From positions 309,623 to 373,622 of the forward strand of contig NZ_JADKYB010000007.1 of the NCBI RefSeq assembly GCF_016918855.1: 64,000 nt of DNA, written 5' to 3'. This stretch comes from Actinacidiphila acididurans (lineage in GTDB: Bacteria; Actinomycetota; Actinomycetes; Streptomycetales; Streptomycetaceae). Position 1 is the stretch's first letter, and every line of letters starts with the position of its first letter. Positions 36,734 to 44,799 of the stretch are shown in pieces. The notes beneath the pieces are model-generated. The model worked only from the letters and a program-made list of their open reading frames with translations. It was not told the origin of the DNA and did not search any database. A program made the position numbers and the translations under genes.

Positions 36734-37513
36734 CTACGAGGACAGCGCCACCACCGAGAAAACGGCGCCCCACGGGTCGGCCAGCACGGCCATCCTGCCG
36801 ACCTTCTCCATGTCGAAGGCCGGGACCAGGACCGCGCCGCCGGCCCGGACCAGGGCGTCGACGGTGCTGTCGGTGTCGTCCACGGCGAAGTTGACCAGCC
36901 AGTGCGGCGGGGTGCCCTCGGGGATGTTCGACATGTCCTGCACGCCGCCGATGGTGCGGCCGGCCACCTGGAAGCCGGTGAACTCCGGCATGTCCGGCAT
37001 GGGTGCGGCGTCCAGGCCCAGCACGGGCTTGTAGAAGGCGGCGGCGCCCTTGGGGTCGGGGGTGCTGAGCTGGTTCCACACCAGCGCGCCCGGCTCGTTG
37101 ACGATCCCCGCGCCGGGGAAGGACCGCGGCTCCCACACCCCGAAGATCGCGCCCTCGGGGTCGGCCGCGACGAACATCCGGCCCAGGTCCGACACGTCGG
37201 CGACCGGCATCATCACCGTGCCGCCGTTCGCGGTGACCGCGGCCTGCGCGTTGTCGGCGCTCGCGGTCGAGAAGTAGGTGGTCCAGGCCGGCGGGGGCGG
37301 AGTCTGCCCCTCCGGCGCCATGGCCTTCATGATCCCGGCGACCGGCTTCCCCTTCAGCGTGCACATCGAGTACCCGCCGAATTCCTCCGAGCCGACCTCG
37401 CCCTGCCAGCCGAGCAGGTCACGGTAGAAGTCGAGGGCGGCCTGCTGGTCGGGCACCATGACGTCGATCCAGCACGGTGTTCCAGGTGCGTACGGAGCGG
37501 TGACTTCGGGCAT
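36734..37513 (-). CDS. VOC family protein with two glyoxalase-like domains
   Basis: The 259-residue protein contains two tandem vicinal-oxygen-chelate domains: PCWIDVMVPDQQAALDFYRDLLGW (in two parts, about 13-35) and LVWNQLSTPDPKGAAAFYKPVLG (about 140-162). Each ends with an ADPxGAxFxVxE/A strand. The set is like CFP32/BphC-type hydroxylase or resistance proteins of actinobacteria. The chemistry is not predictable, and the metal-ligand positions are only partly conserved. The ATG at 37513 is supported by GGGAGAAAG 5 nt upstream. A 22-bp tandem repeat lies 160 bp upstream. Confidence 0.87.
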   Translation of the reverse strand: MPEVTAPYAPGTPCWIDVMVPDQQAALDFYRDLLGWQGEVGSEEFGGYSMCTLKGKPVAGIMKAMAPEGQTPPPPAWTTYFSTASADNAQAAVTANGGTVMMPVADVSDLGRMFVAADPEGAIFGVWEPRSFPGAGIVNEPGALVWNQLSTPDPKGAAAFYKPVLGLDAAPMPDMPEFTGFQVAGRTIGGVQDMSNIPEGTPPHWLVNFAVDDTDSTVDALVRAGGAVLVPAFDMEKVGRMAVLADPWGAVFSVVALSS

Positions 37514-37675
37514 CGGCTTTCTCCCAGTTTCTCCCGGCGATCTCCGGCCGCGGCGGACTGCCGCCCCGGCGGTTCCACGCCCCCTGCCCACCTTGCTCGC
37601 GCCGCACGGATCGCGCCAGCCGGCGCCGGCGGCGGGTTCCCGCCCGCGCGCCACCGCCGTACGCCGGCCCTACGC

Positions 37676-37741
37676 GGGTCGTATGAAGGGCGTGCACGGG
37701 TCGTATGAAGGGCGTGCACGGGACGTACGAAGGGCGTGCGC
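37676..37741. repeat. 22-bp tandem repeat, three units
   Basis: Two identical 22-bp units (37676-37697, 37698-37719; core GTCGTATGAAGGGCGTGCAC) are followed by a diverged third (37720-37741). They sit between the VOC and SGNH hydrolase genes, where no other gene is seen. Confidence 0.9.
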
Positions 37742-37765
37742 CGGGGTCCGGGTGCGTTGTCCGGG

Positions 37766-39001
37766 TCAGCGGCGCGGACGGGAACGTACCGGACGTACCG
37801 GATCTGCCGGAGCGGTCAGCGCGTCCAGCGGGACCGCCGCCGCCAGGGCCCTGGCGCCCGCGTCGCCGGGGTGGACGCCGTCGCCGGAGTCGAATAGGGC
37901 GGCCAGCCGGGTGGGGTCGGCCGGGTCGCCGAGCGCCGCGCCGAAGTCCGCGACCGCCCATTCGTCCTGGGCGGCGACGGCCTTGTTCACGGCCTGCCGG
38001 ACCTCCTCGTTGCTCCCGGCGCGGAAGGAGTCGAAGCGGCTGCCGCCGGAAGGGGTGATGGTGCCGAGCACCGGCCGGATCCCGCGCGCGTGCGCCCGAA
38101 TCGCCAGGGCGAACAGCGCGCCGGCCAGCGCGGCCGGGTCCGGGGGCGGCTCACCGGCGGTGTACGCGGTCGCGACGTCGTTGATGCCGCCCATCAGAAC
38201 GACATGGGTGGCCTCCGGCACGGCCAGCACGTCGCGCGCGAACCGCTGCACCATCGACGGCCCGACCCCCGGGGTGAGCAGCCGGTTCCCGCCCAGGCCC
38301 GCGTTGAGCACGACGGCTCCGGCCACCCCGGCCGCGTCCAGCCGGCGCTGGAGGTGGTCGGGGTACCGCTGCTCGGTGTCGCTGCTCGTGCCCACGCCCT
38401 GGGTGATCGAGTCGCCGTACGCGATTACCACCGGGCCCTGGGCGGGGGCGTCGACCAGGACCCGGGCCAGCCAGTAGAGGGAGGGGAAGGGGGTGCCGGG
38501 GTCGTTGTCCGTACGGTCGTCGCGGTCGTCGCGGTCGTCGCGGTCGTCGCGGTCTGCGCGGTCGCCGGGCAGGTGGCGGCCGGTGCGCTGGTACGAGTGC
38601 AGGTAGCTGGCGGCCGGGACGGGTCCGGGCAGGAAGCACTCGACGTGGAGGTCGTCGCCCGCGGCGGTGGGCAGGTCCACCGGGTCGCCGGTCGCGGTGG
38701 CGCCCGCCGGGATCGTCCAGCGGGCGGCGCCGTGCAGGAGGGCGAGCCGGGCAGGGCCGTCGCCGGTGGCCACGGTGATCCGTTCGACGACCATCGGCCG
38801 GTCGCCGTACTCGTTGCTCAGCTCCAGCCGCAGCGCCGTTCCGCCGCGGCGCAGGCGCACGGCCTGCCGTACGGTCCGCCCGGCGAAGTCCACCGGCTGC
38901 GGCAGGAAGGGGAAGCCCGGGTCGGCCGGGGCGAGGGCCGCCAGGTGGGCGGTGGTCCAGGTGCGGGTCGTGGTCATGGCGAGCGGGTCAACCCCCGTCA
39001 T
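37766..39001 (-). CDS. SGNH/GDSL-type hydrolase
   Basis: The 411-residue protein carries the SGNH blocks: GDSITQGVG (catalytic Ser, block I), NAGLGGNRLL (block II Gly), GGINDV (block III Asn) and DGVHPGDAG (block V Asp/His). An N-terminal beta-rich domain of about 170 residues (RLELSNEYGDRPMVVERITVA) precedes the catalytic part, as in some secreted esterases. No signal peptide is visible. Substrates could be acetylated or acylated sugars. Between the two domains a 9-bp DNA repeat encodes an Asp/Arg run. The start may be the ATG at 39001 or the one at 38977. Confidence 0.87.
   Translation of the reverse strand: MTGVDPLAMTTTRTWTTAHLAALAPADPGFPFLPQPVDFAGRTVRQAVRLRRGGTALRLELSNEYGDRPMVVERITVATGDGPARLALLHGAARWTIPAGATATGDPVDLPTAAGDDLHVECFLPGPVPAASYLHSYQRTGRHLPGDRADRDDRDDRDDRDDRTDNDPGTPFPSLYWLARVLVDAPAQGPVVIAYGDSITQGVGTSSDTEQRYPDHLQRRLDAAGVAGAVVLNAGLGGNRLLTPGVGPSMVQRFARDVLAVPEATHVVLMGGINDVATAYTAGEPPPDPAALAGALFALAIRAHARGIRPVLGTITPSGGSRFDSFRAGSNEEVRQAVNKAVAAQDEWAVADFGAALGDPADPTRLAALFDSGDGVHPGDAGARALAAAVPLDALTAPADPVRPVRSRPRR
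38514..38558. repeat. 9-bp tandem repeat encoding Asp-Arg-Asp units
   Basis: Four exact CGGTCGTCG units (38514-38549) and a changed fifth code for DRDDRDDRDDR in the linker of the SGNH hydrolase. Confidence 0.9.
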
Positions 39002-39093
39002 CCTCGGCGAGTCCTGGCGGAGCAGTTGCTGTTCGGCGCCCCTCGGACGGTACGGCCGCCCGCCCTCCGCGACGGCCGGGCTACGCTCGAGCC

Positions 39094-39201
39094 GTGCTCG
39101 ACTCCCTTGTCCTCAGCGTCTTCGGCGTCGTCGGCGTCGTCGGCGTGTTCGGCGTCGCGGGGCCGTCCGCCGCAGCCGTACGCCTCCGGGGCGCCGTATG
39201 A
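39094..39201 (+). CDS. Possible 35-residue hydrophobic leader ORF
   Basis: A GTG at 39094 opens a short frame whose TGA overlaps the ATG of the amidohydrolase gene (ATGA, 39198-39201). The peptide is very hydrophobic (LDSLVLSVFGVVGVVGVFG) and is made from a TTCGGCGTCGTCGGCGTC-type repeat. It could be a coupling leader or a small membrane peptide. No ribosome site is clear, so it may be chance. Confidence 0.3.
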   Translation: MLDSLVLSVFGVVGVVGVFGVAGPSAAAVRLRGAV

Positions 39202-40148
39202 CGGCGGAACCGGACACGGACCTCGCCGAGCCCGCGGCAGCAGTGGTGCCGACGGCAGCCGTCCGGCCCGCGGCAGTCACCGAGGACGCCCGGGTCGCCG
39301 CCTTCCGGGAGTCGCTGGGGCTCGCCGGGCTGATCGACGTTCATACGCACTTCATGCCGGACCGGGTGCTGGCCAAGGTGTGGGCGTACTTCGACGCGGC
39401 CGGGCCGCTGACCGGGCGGCCCTGGCCGATCACGTACCGGCACGAGGAACGCCGCCGGCTGGAGCTGCTGCGCGGCTTCGGGGTGCGGGCGTTCACCTCG
39501 ATGCTGTACCCGCACAAGCCGGGCATGGCTCGCTGGCTCAACGACTGGGCCGCCGACTTCGCCGCCCGTACCCCCGACTGCCTGCACACCGCCACCTTCT
39601 TCGCCGAGCCGGGCGCCGCCGACGACGTACGACGCGCCCTCGACCAGGGCGCCCGCGTCTTCAAATGCCATGTCCAGGTCGGCGGCTTCGACCCCAACGA
39701 CCCCATGCTGGACGAGGTCTGGGGCCTGCTGGCCGAGACCGGCACACCGGTGGTCACGCACTGCGGCTCGGGCCCGGCGCCCGGCCGCTTCACCGGACCC
39801 GGCCCGATCGGCGCCCTGCTGGCCCGCCACCCGCGCCTGCCCCTGGTCGTCGCCCACCTCGGGATGCCGGAGTACGCGGACTTCCTCGCCCTCGCCGAAC
39901 GCCACGACCGGGTCATGCTCGACACCACCATGGCGTTCACGCCGTTCGCCGAGGCCGAGGCGCCCTTCCCGCGCGCCGCCCTCCCCCGCCTCGCCGCCCT
40001 GGCCGACCGGGTCCTGCTCGGCACCGACTTCCCCAACATCCCCTACGCGTACGCCGACGCGCTCGACGCCCTGCGGGACGCGCTGCCCGATCCGGCGGTG
40101 CTGCGGGCGATCTGCCACGACAACGCGGCGCGGCTGTTCGGGCTGTGA
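39198..40148 (+). CDS. Amidohydrolase family protein (Amidohydro_2)
   Basis: The 316-residue TIM-barrel protein has IDVHTHFMPD (HxH metal site, about 47-52), VVTHCGSG (metal His), VVAHLGMPEY (His) and GTDFPNIPY (catalytic Asp). This is the layout of 2-amino-3-carboxymuconate semialdehyde decarboxylase-like amidohydrolases. A zinc-dependent hydrolysis or decarboxylation of a small acid is likely, with the substrate unknown. The ATG at 39198 follows the family start, and the first 35 residues are Ala/Val/Pro-rich. The gene is divergent from the SGNH hydrolase. Beyond the stop, 40149-40200, there is a 22-bp imperfect direct repeat (AGGTCCYGTTCGGGGA type). Confidence 0.87.
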   Translation: MTAEPDTDLAEPAAAVVPTAAVRPAAVTEDARVAAFRESLGLAGLIDVHTHFMPDRVLAKVWAYFDAAGPLTGRPWPITYRHEERRRLELLRGFGVRAFTSMLYPHKPGMARWLNDWAADFAARTPDCLHTATFFAEPGAADDVRRALDQGARVFKCHVQVGGFDPNDPMLDEVWGLLAETGTPVVTHCGSGPAPGRFTGPGPIGALLARHPRLPLVVAHLGMPEYADFLALAERHDRVMLDTTMAFTPFAEAEAPFPRAALPRLAALADRVLLGTDFPNIPYAYADALDALRDALPDPAVLRAICHDNAARLFGL

Positions 40149-40235
40149 GGTCCCGTTCGGGGAGATCCTTTTCGGGTTCGGGAGGTCCTGTTCGGGGATG
40201 TCCTGGCGGGGACGAGTACGGGGCCGGGCGGCGGT

Positions 40236-41897
40236 TCAGCGCTTCGGCGTCGTACGGCCGGTGTGCTGGGGCGCGGAACGGGCCGGGGCCTTCTTCCCCG
40301 GCCGGGGCTTCGGCTTTTCCGGCACCTTTTCCCAGAGCATGACCAGTTGGGCCGGGGTCTCCTGCCAGGAGATCGACACCCGGTAGCGGTCCTCGCGCAG
40401 CAGGTCGAGCGCGGCCTGGGTGTACTCGGGTTCGGGGCCGCGGGTCCACAGCACCCAGACCCGGTCGTAGCCGGCGAGGCGGTCGTCGAGTCGGGTGAGC
40501 GGGTAGTCCTCGCCGAAGAGGGTGCCGCCCTGGGCCGCCGGGGTCTGGAGCAGCAGGTCCTTCGTATTGCGGAAGCAGTCGGGGTAGGCGATCGCCGCGT
40601 ACCTGTCCCTGGTCGGCAGGAAGAGCACGCCGTCGCCGGGGCGGGCGTAGTCCCGTACGGTCTGCGCCGTCTGGAGCAGCGGGTCGGCGTGGCCCATGGG
40701 GCGGCGGATCTCGGTCTGGCCGGGCCAGCTCGCCACGGCGACCACGGCGACGGCCAGCGTGCCGGCCAGCAGGCCCACGGGCCTGTCCAGGATCGCGAGC
40801 CGGCGGCCGAGCAGGCGGCGCCGGACCCGGCCGGCCAGCCGCAGCACGGCGTCCAGGCCGAGCCCGACCAGCCAGGCGCAGCCGACCAGCGCGTACAGCA
40901 CGTACCGCAGCACGTAGCGGGGCTCGCCGATCATTGAGTAGCCGATCAGCAGGACCGGCGGCAGCACCATCAAGGGGAGCGCGAGGGCGGCGAGTTCGCG
41001 CTCCTGGCGGCGGAAGAGGGCGAGCAGGCAGCCGAGCGCGGCGATCGCGAGTACCGGGACCACCGTGCGGTGGCTGCCGGTCATGGCCTCGGCGAGGTCG
41101 GTCCAGGTGTGGCGGTTGGGCCGGGTGATCCAGTCGAGCACGTCGGACTGGCCGCGGCCGCGCAGCGCCACCGGGAGCGCGCCGACCAGGACCGCCACGG
41201 CCATCGACGTCATGGCCGCGACCACCGCGCGGTTGCCGGCGGCGCCCTGGAGCCGCCACACCACGAGCGTCACCGCGAAGGCGACCAGGGCGAGGACGGA
41301 GAGCAGGTTGAGGGCGGAGGCCAGCGCGGCGGCGACCGTGAGCCAGCCCCACCAGCGCCTGGTCAGGCAGTAGGCGGCGGCCACGACGCACAGCGACACC
41401 ATCGCGTACGAGCGGCCCTCCTGCATGTACCGGCTGACCTGCGGCAGCACGGCCCAGAACAGGCCGGCCAGGAGCCCGGCCCGGCGGTTGGCCAGCCGGC
41501 CCGCGGTGGCCGCGAGCAGCCCGGCGGTGGCCGCCCCGGCCAGGGCCGAGGGCAGTCGCAGCGTCTGCGGGCTCACGCCGAAGAGGGCGAAGTCGAGGTG
41601 GACGATCAGGTAGTAGACGCCGTGCGTGGCGTCCACATGGGCGGTCATGTGCCACAGCTGCGGCAGGCTGCGCCCGGCACTGGAGACGGTGGCCGCCTCG
41701 TCGCGCCACAGCCCGGCGCCGGTCAGCCGCCACAGCCCGAGGCAGAGCGCGACCAGGGCCGGCACGACCGGCATCAGCCGGCCGGCCACCGCGCGCGTCC
41801 GTGCTCTTCCACCAAGACCGGGCGCACTTGCCTGGGTACGGGAATCGTCGATACTTCCCGCTCGATCCGAGCGGCCTATCGGAAGGCTGGTAGCCAC
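40236..41897 (-). CDS. GT39-like polytopic glycosyltransferase or membrane mannosyltransferase-like protein
   Basis: The 553-residue protein has about 11 membrane helices. After the first comes LWRDEAATVSSA, which fits the first extracytoplasmic loop with an acidic catalytic residue found in the GT-C fold (GT39/ArnT-like). MQEGRSYAM and the later PRYVLRYVLYAL match the pattern. It probably transfers a sugar from a polyprenyl phosphate donor to an extracytoplasmic acceptor. A soluble C-terminal domain of about 150 residues (VLFLPTRDRYAAIAYPDCF) lies outside the membrane. The GTG at 41897 is taken as start. The tail is Lys/Pro-rich. Neighbours give no clue about the acceptor. Confidence 0.82.
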   Translation of the reverse strand: MATSLPIGRSDRAGSIDDSRTQASAPGLGGRARTRAVAGRLMPVVPALVALCLGLWRLTGAGLWRDEAATVSSAGRSLPQLWHMTAHVDATHGVYYLIVHLDFALFGVSPQTLRLPSALAGAATAGLLAATAGRLANRRAGLLAGLFWAVLPQVSRYMQEGRSYAMVSLCVVAAAYCLTRRWWGWLTVAAALASALNLLSVLALVAFAVTLVVWRLQGAAGNRAVVAAMTSMAVAVLVGALPVALRGRGQSDVLDWITRPNRHTWTDLAEAMTGSHRTVVPVLAIAALGCLLALFRRQERELAALALPLMVLPPVLLIGYSMIGEPRYVLRYVLYALVGCAWLVGLGLDAVLRLAGRVRRRLLGRRLAILDRPVGLLAGTLAVAVVAVASWPGQTEIRRPMGHADPLLQTAQTVRDYARPGDGVLFLPTRDRYAAIAYPDCFRNTKDLLLQTPAAQGGTLFGEDYPLTRLDDRLAGYDRVWVLWTRGPEPEYTQAALDLLREDRYRVSISWQETPAQLVMLWEKVPEKPKPRPGKKAPARSAPQHTGRTTPKR

Positions 41898-42151
41898 GAT
41901 TCATTCTGCCCGGTCCCGCCCCCACGCCGTGCCCTCAACCGACCCCTGAGAGTGACCTGTTGCAGGGCGGACTTCGGTTTGTGCCCGGGCTGTGACAGTC
42001 GGAACCTTCGGCGGGGGGTGGGCGGGGGTTCGTCCGGGGGTCGGTGGGGGTTCGGGCCGGGGTCGCGCGGCGGCGGCAGGTCGGTGTCCGCGCCGGGTCA
42101 GCGGGCGGCGCCGGCAACGGATCAGCGGCCGGCGGCGTCAGCGGCGCCGGG

Positions 42152-43396
42152 TCAGCGTCGGCGGCGGATCGGGGAGGGGGCGCGGTTGCCGGTCCGGGGG
42201 CGGCCGGGGGCGGGACCCTGCGTGCGGTCCCGGGCCTGCTCGCGGTCCTGGGCCTGGCTCGCGGCGAGGAGTTCGGTCAGGCGGTCGCCGACGACGGTGA
42301 CGCCGGGGTGGACCGTGTCCTCGTCGTACCAGGGCTTGTGCCGGCGCAGCAGGTCGTCGCCGTCGTCGTTCCAGGTGGCGGCGGGCTTGTGCAGGAGCTC
42401 GCCGATCAGGGTGTCGGCGGTGCCGGGGAAGTCGGCGGCCAGGCGGCGCAGGGGAAGGGGGGCGATGGTGTCGTCGCGCAGGTAGGCGTCCAGCAGGCCG
42501 CGGTGGCGCGGGTCGGCGAGCAGGGCGGGGTCGGCGAACAGGTCGCGGAGCAGGCCGTAGTCGGCGTAGAAGTTGAGCCCGTCGGTCGCGTCGTAGATGA
42601 CGCCGACGGTGTCCGCGGCGAGCATGGCCTCGGTCAGCGCGGGAACGGCGGGGGTGCCCTCGGAGGGGTCGCGTTGTGCGCCGCCGCGCAGCCAGTAGTA
42701 GTCGGTGAGGCGGCGTTCGGCCTCGGCGGGTGGGGCCAGCCAGGAGTCGGCGCCGAAGAACTCGACGAACGCGCTGCGGTCCTTGCGCATCCGCTGTCTG
42801 CCGAGGGCGAGCAACTCCGGGTTGCGGAAGACGATGTCGGGGCGGCCGGTGGCCAGACCGAGCGCGGCCTGGGCGACCTGTGGGGCACGGGATTCGGCGT
42901 ACGAGGACATGACACCGGAGACCAGCCAGGCGTCGGGGGCGGCCGCGAGGGGGACGAGGCGGGTGCCGAGGAAGGCGCCGCGGGGGATGCCGCGGAAGAC
43001 CGCGGGGCCGGCGTTGGCGTACGCCTCGTACTCCATGTCGTCCACCAGGTTGAGCAGGAGTACGGCGGCGCCGTCCCTGCCGCGCACCTCGAACAGGCCC
43101 TCCACCGGGTGCCGCCAGGCCAGCACCATTTCCCGGTCGGCCGAGCTCAGATCGGCACGGCGGGCGACGAACTGATCGGCAACGGTCGAGCCGTCGGCCA
43201 AACGGTACTGGAACAGAAAGTTTTCGATGACGCCGATCACGGTCGCATCGTCCAACGCGCCGCCCGGCCCGGCGGCCTTCTCCAGCAGTGCCGTCAAAAG
43301 CTCCTCGTAGTCGGGTCCCTGCCCGAACGCGACGAGCTCTTTCTTCAGTCTTGCGCTGTGCTGTACCGCCTTCAGCAGCTCCCATTGCGCACCCAC
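42152..43396 (-). CDS. Conserved hypothetical protein
   Basis: The 414-residue protein is soluble and mostly helical, with no signal peptide or membrane segment. Noticeable parts are VIENFLFQYRLADGSTV, FEVRGRDGAAVLLLNLVDDMEYE and LLRRHKPWYDEDTVHPGVTVVG. The last 50 residues are Arg/Pro/Gln-rich and come from repeat-like DNA. I do not recognise a domain. The middle of the protein (ADQFVARRADLSS with DREMVLAWRHPVEG) reads like a conserved globular fold, so I consider it a true gene. The GTG at 43396 is supported by AGGGGGAA 8 nt upstream. The gap to the GT39-like gene (41898-42151) is Gly/Gln/Arg-codon-like low-complexity DNA with no gene seen. Confidence 0.7.
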   Translation of the reverse strand: MGAQWELLKAVQHSARLKKELVAFGQGPDYEELLTALLEKAAGPGGALDDATVIGVIENFLFQYRLADGSTVADQFVARRADLSSADREMVLAWRHPVEGLFEVRGRDGAAVLLLNLVDDMEYEAYANAGPAVFRGIPRGAFLGTRLVPLAAAPDAWLVSGVMSSYAESRAPQVAQAALGLATGRPDIVFRNPELLALGRQRMRKDRSAFVEFFGADSWLAPPAEAERRLTDYYWLRGGAQRDPSEGTPAVPALTEAMLAADTVGVIYDATDGLNFYADYGLLRDLFADPALLADPRHRGLLDAYLRDDTIAPLPLRRLAADFPGTADTLIGELLHKPAATWNDDGDDLLRRHKPWYDEDTVHPGVTVVGDRLTELLAASQAQDREQARDRTQGPAPGRPRTGNRAPSPIRRRR

Positions 43397-43865
43397 GCTG
43401 CCTGTTCCCCCTCTCTGCGCGGACCCTACCCGAGGCCGCTGCGGCCCAGGTCAACGCTGTCTCCGGGGGCCGGTGCACTGCTGAAACGTATCCTCAGCCG
43501 TACCGCACGTCCCCAGAGACCACTCCCGGATCAAACGTATCGGTAGGCCTCGAACGCCTCAAGTCCTGTTTTCCGTAGGCGTAATCAACAGTGCCGTGGG
43601 TCCCTGTGTGCCGTGCTGAATAGTCTCGCCTTCAAGTAAATCTCCGATACGGCGGGGCGCCGGCCCGGTAAGCCCGCTTATGCGCGGGAATCGCGCCGGG
43701 GGAGATCTTTTCCGTGCGCGTGATCCACTTGGCCCGGGGCAGGCCCGTGGGCCGGTTCCCGGAAATCGAATAGGACATTCCGCTTTCCCATTCGTTTACG
43801 GGAGTTGGTGCCGTCACACCCGTGGCCCCTCTCCTCACCGGGTGCGTCCGCATAGGGTCGGTGGC
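43397..43865. other. Intergenic region, divergent promoters likely
   Basis: This 469-bp gap has higher AT content than the surroundings around 43600-43660 (AATAGTCTCGCCTTCAAGTA) and 43740-43800. It separates the divergent hypothetical and LLM genes. A CATAGGGT -10-like element lies at 43850, close to the LLM start. No gene, repeat or strong hairpin was seen. Confidence 0.45.
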
Positions 43866-44774
43866 ATGCATCTGAGTACGGTGATTCTCCCCGTCTACCG
43901 CTGGCACGCCGAGGGGCGGGAGGTGTGGCGGCGGGCGGAGGAGCTGGGGTTCGACGCCGCCTACACGTATGACCATCTGTCGTGGCGGGTGCCGTTCCGG
44001 GACGGGCCGTGGTTCGGCGCGATGCCGACGCTGACGGCCGCAGCGGGCGTGACCGAGCGGATCCGGCTCGGGACGCTCGTGACCTCGCCGAACTTCCGGC
44101 ACCCGGTCACCCTCGCCAAGGAACTGATGACGCTGGACGACGTCAGCGGCGGGCGGGTGACCCTCGGGATCGGGTCCGGCGGGACCGGCTTCGACGCCTC
44201 GGTGTTCGGGCAGGAACCGTGGTCCCCACGGGAACGGACCCAACGCTTCGAGGAGTTCACCGAACTCCTCGACCGGCTGCTCACCGGCCCGGACGTCAGT
44301 CACCAGGGGCGCTACTACTCGGCGAACGAAGCGCGCGACATCCCCGGCTGCGTGCAGACGCCCCGCATCCCCTTCGCCGTGGCCGCCACCGGACCGCGCG
44401 GCCTGCGACTGGCCGCCCGCCTCGGGCAGGGCTGGGTGACCACCGGCGACCCCACCCTGTTCGAGACCGGCACCCCGGAACAGTCCCTCGCCGCGATCCG
44501 CGGCCAGTCCGAACGACTTGCCCAGGCGCTCACCGAAGCCGGCCGCGAGGCCGAGGTGGCCGACTTCCCCAGGACCCTGCTCACCGGCTTCACCCCGGAC
44601 CCCGACCGGCCGCTCAGCTCGGTCGATGCCTTCGTCGACTTCGCCGGCCGCCACGCCGAGGCCGCCGGCATCACCGAGATCGTCCTCCACTGGCCCGTTC
44701 CCGGCACCATCTTCGGTTACGACCCCAAGGTCTTCGAGGCCATCGTCACCGAAGCCCCCGCCCAACTCGCCTGA
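43866..44774 (+). CDS. LLM class (luciferase-like) flavin-dependent oxidoreductase
   Basis: The 302-residue TIM-barrel protein has AAYTYDHLSWRVPF near the N-terminus, RIRLGTLVTSPNFRHPVTLAKE and LDDVSGGRVTLGIGSGGTGFD. These are marks of luciferase-like monooxygenases and F420-dependent reductases. The His after YD and the RHP segment favour an F420- or FMN-dependent enzyme acting in the cytoplasm on an unknown compound. The ATG at 43866 may be nearly leaderless, since a -10-like CATAGGGT lies about 12 nt upstream. It converges closely on the MerR gene (25 bp between stops). Confidence 0.88.
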   Translation: MHLSTVILPVYRWHAEGREVWRRAEELGFDAAYTYDHLSWRVPFRDGPWFGAMPTLTAAAGVTERIRLGTLVTSPNFRHPVTLAKELMTLDDVSGGRVTLGIGSGGTGFDASVFGQEPWSPRERTQRFEEFTELLDRLLTGPDVSHQGRYYSANEARDIPGCVQTPRIPFAVAATGPRGLRLAARLGQGWVTTGDPTLFETGTPEQSLAAIRGQSERLAQALTEAGREAEVADFPRTLLTGFTPDPDRPLSSVDAFVDFAGRHAEAAGITEIVLHWPVPGTIFGYDPKVFEAIVTEAPAQLA

Positions 44775-44799
44775 CCGCTCGCCTCGCCTGTCCTCCTCC

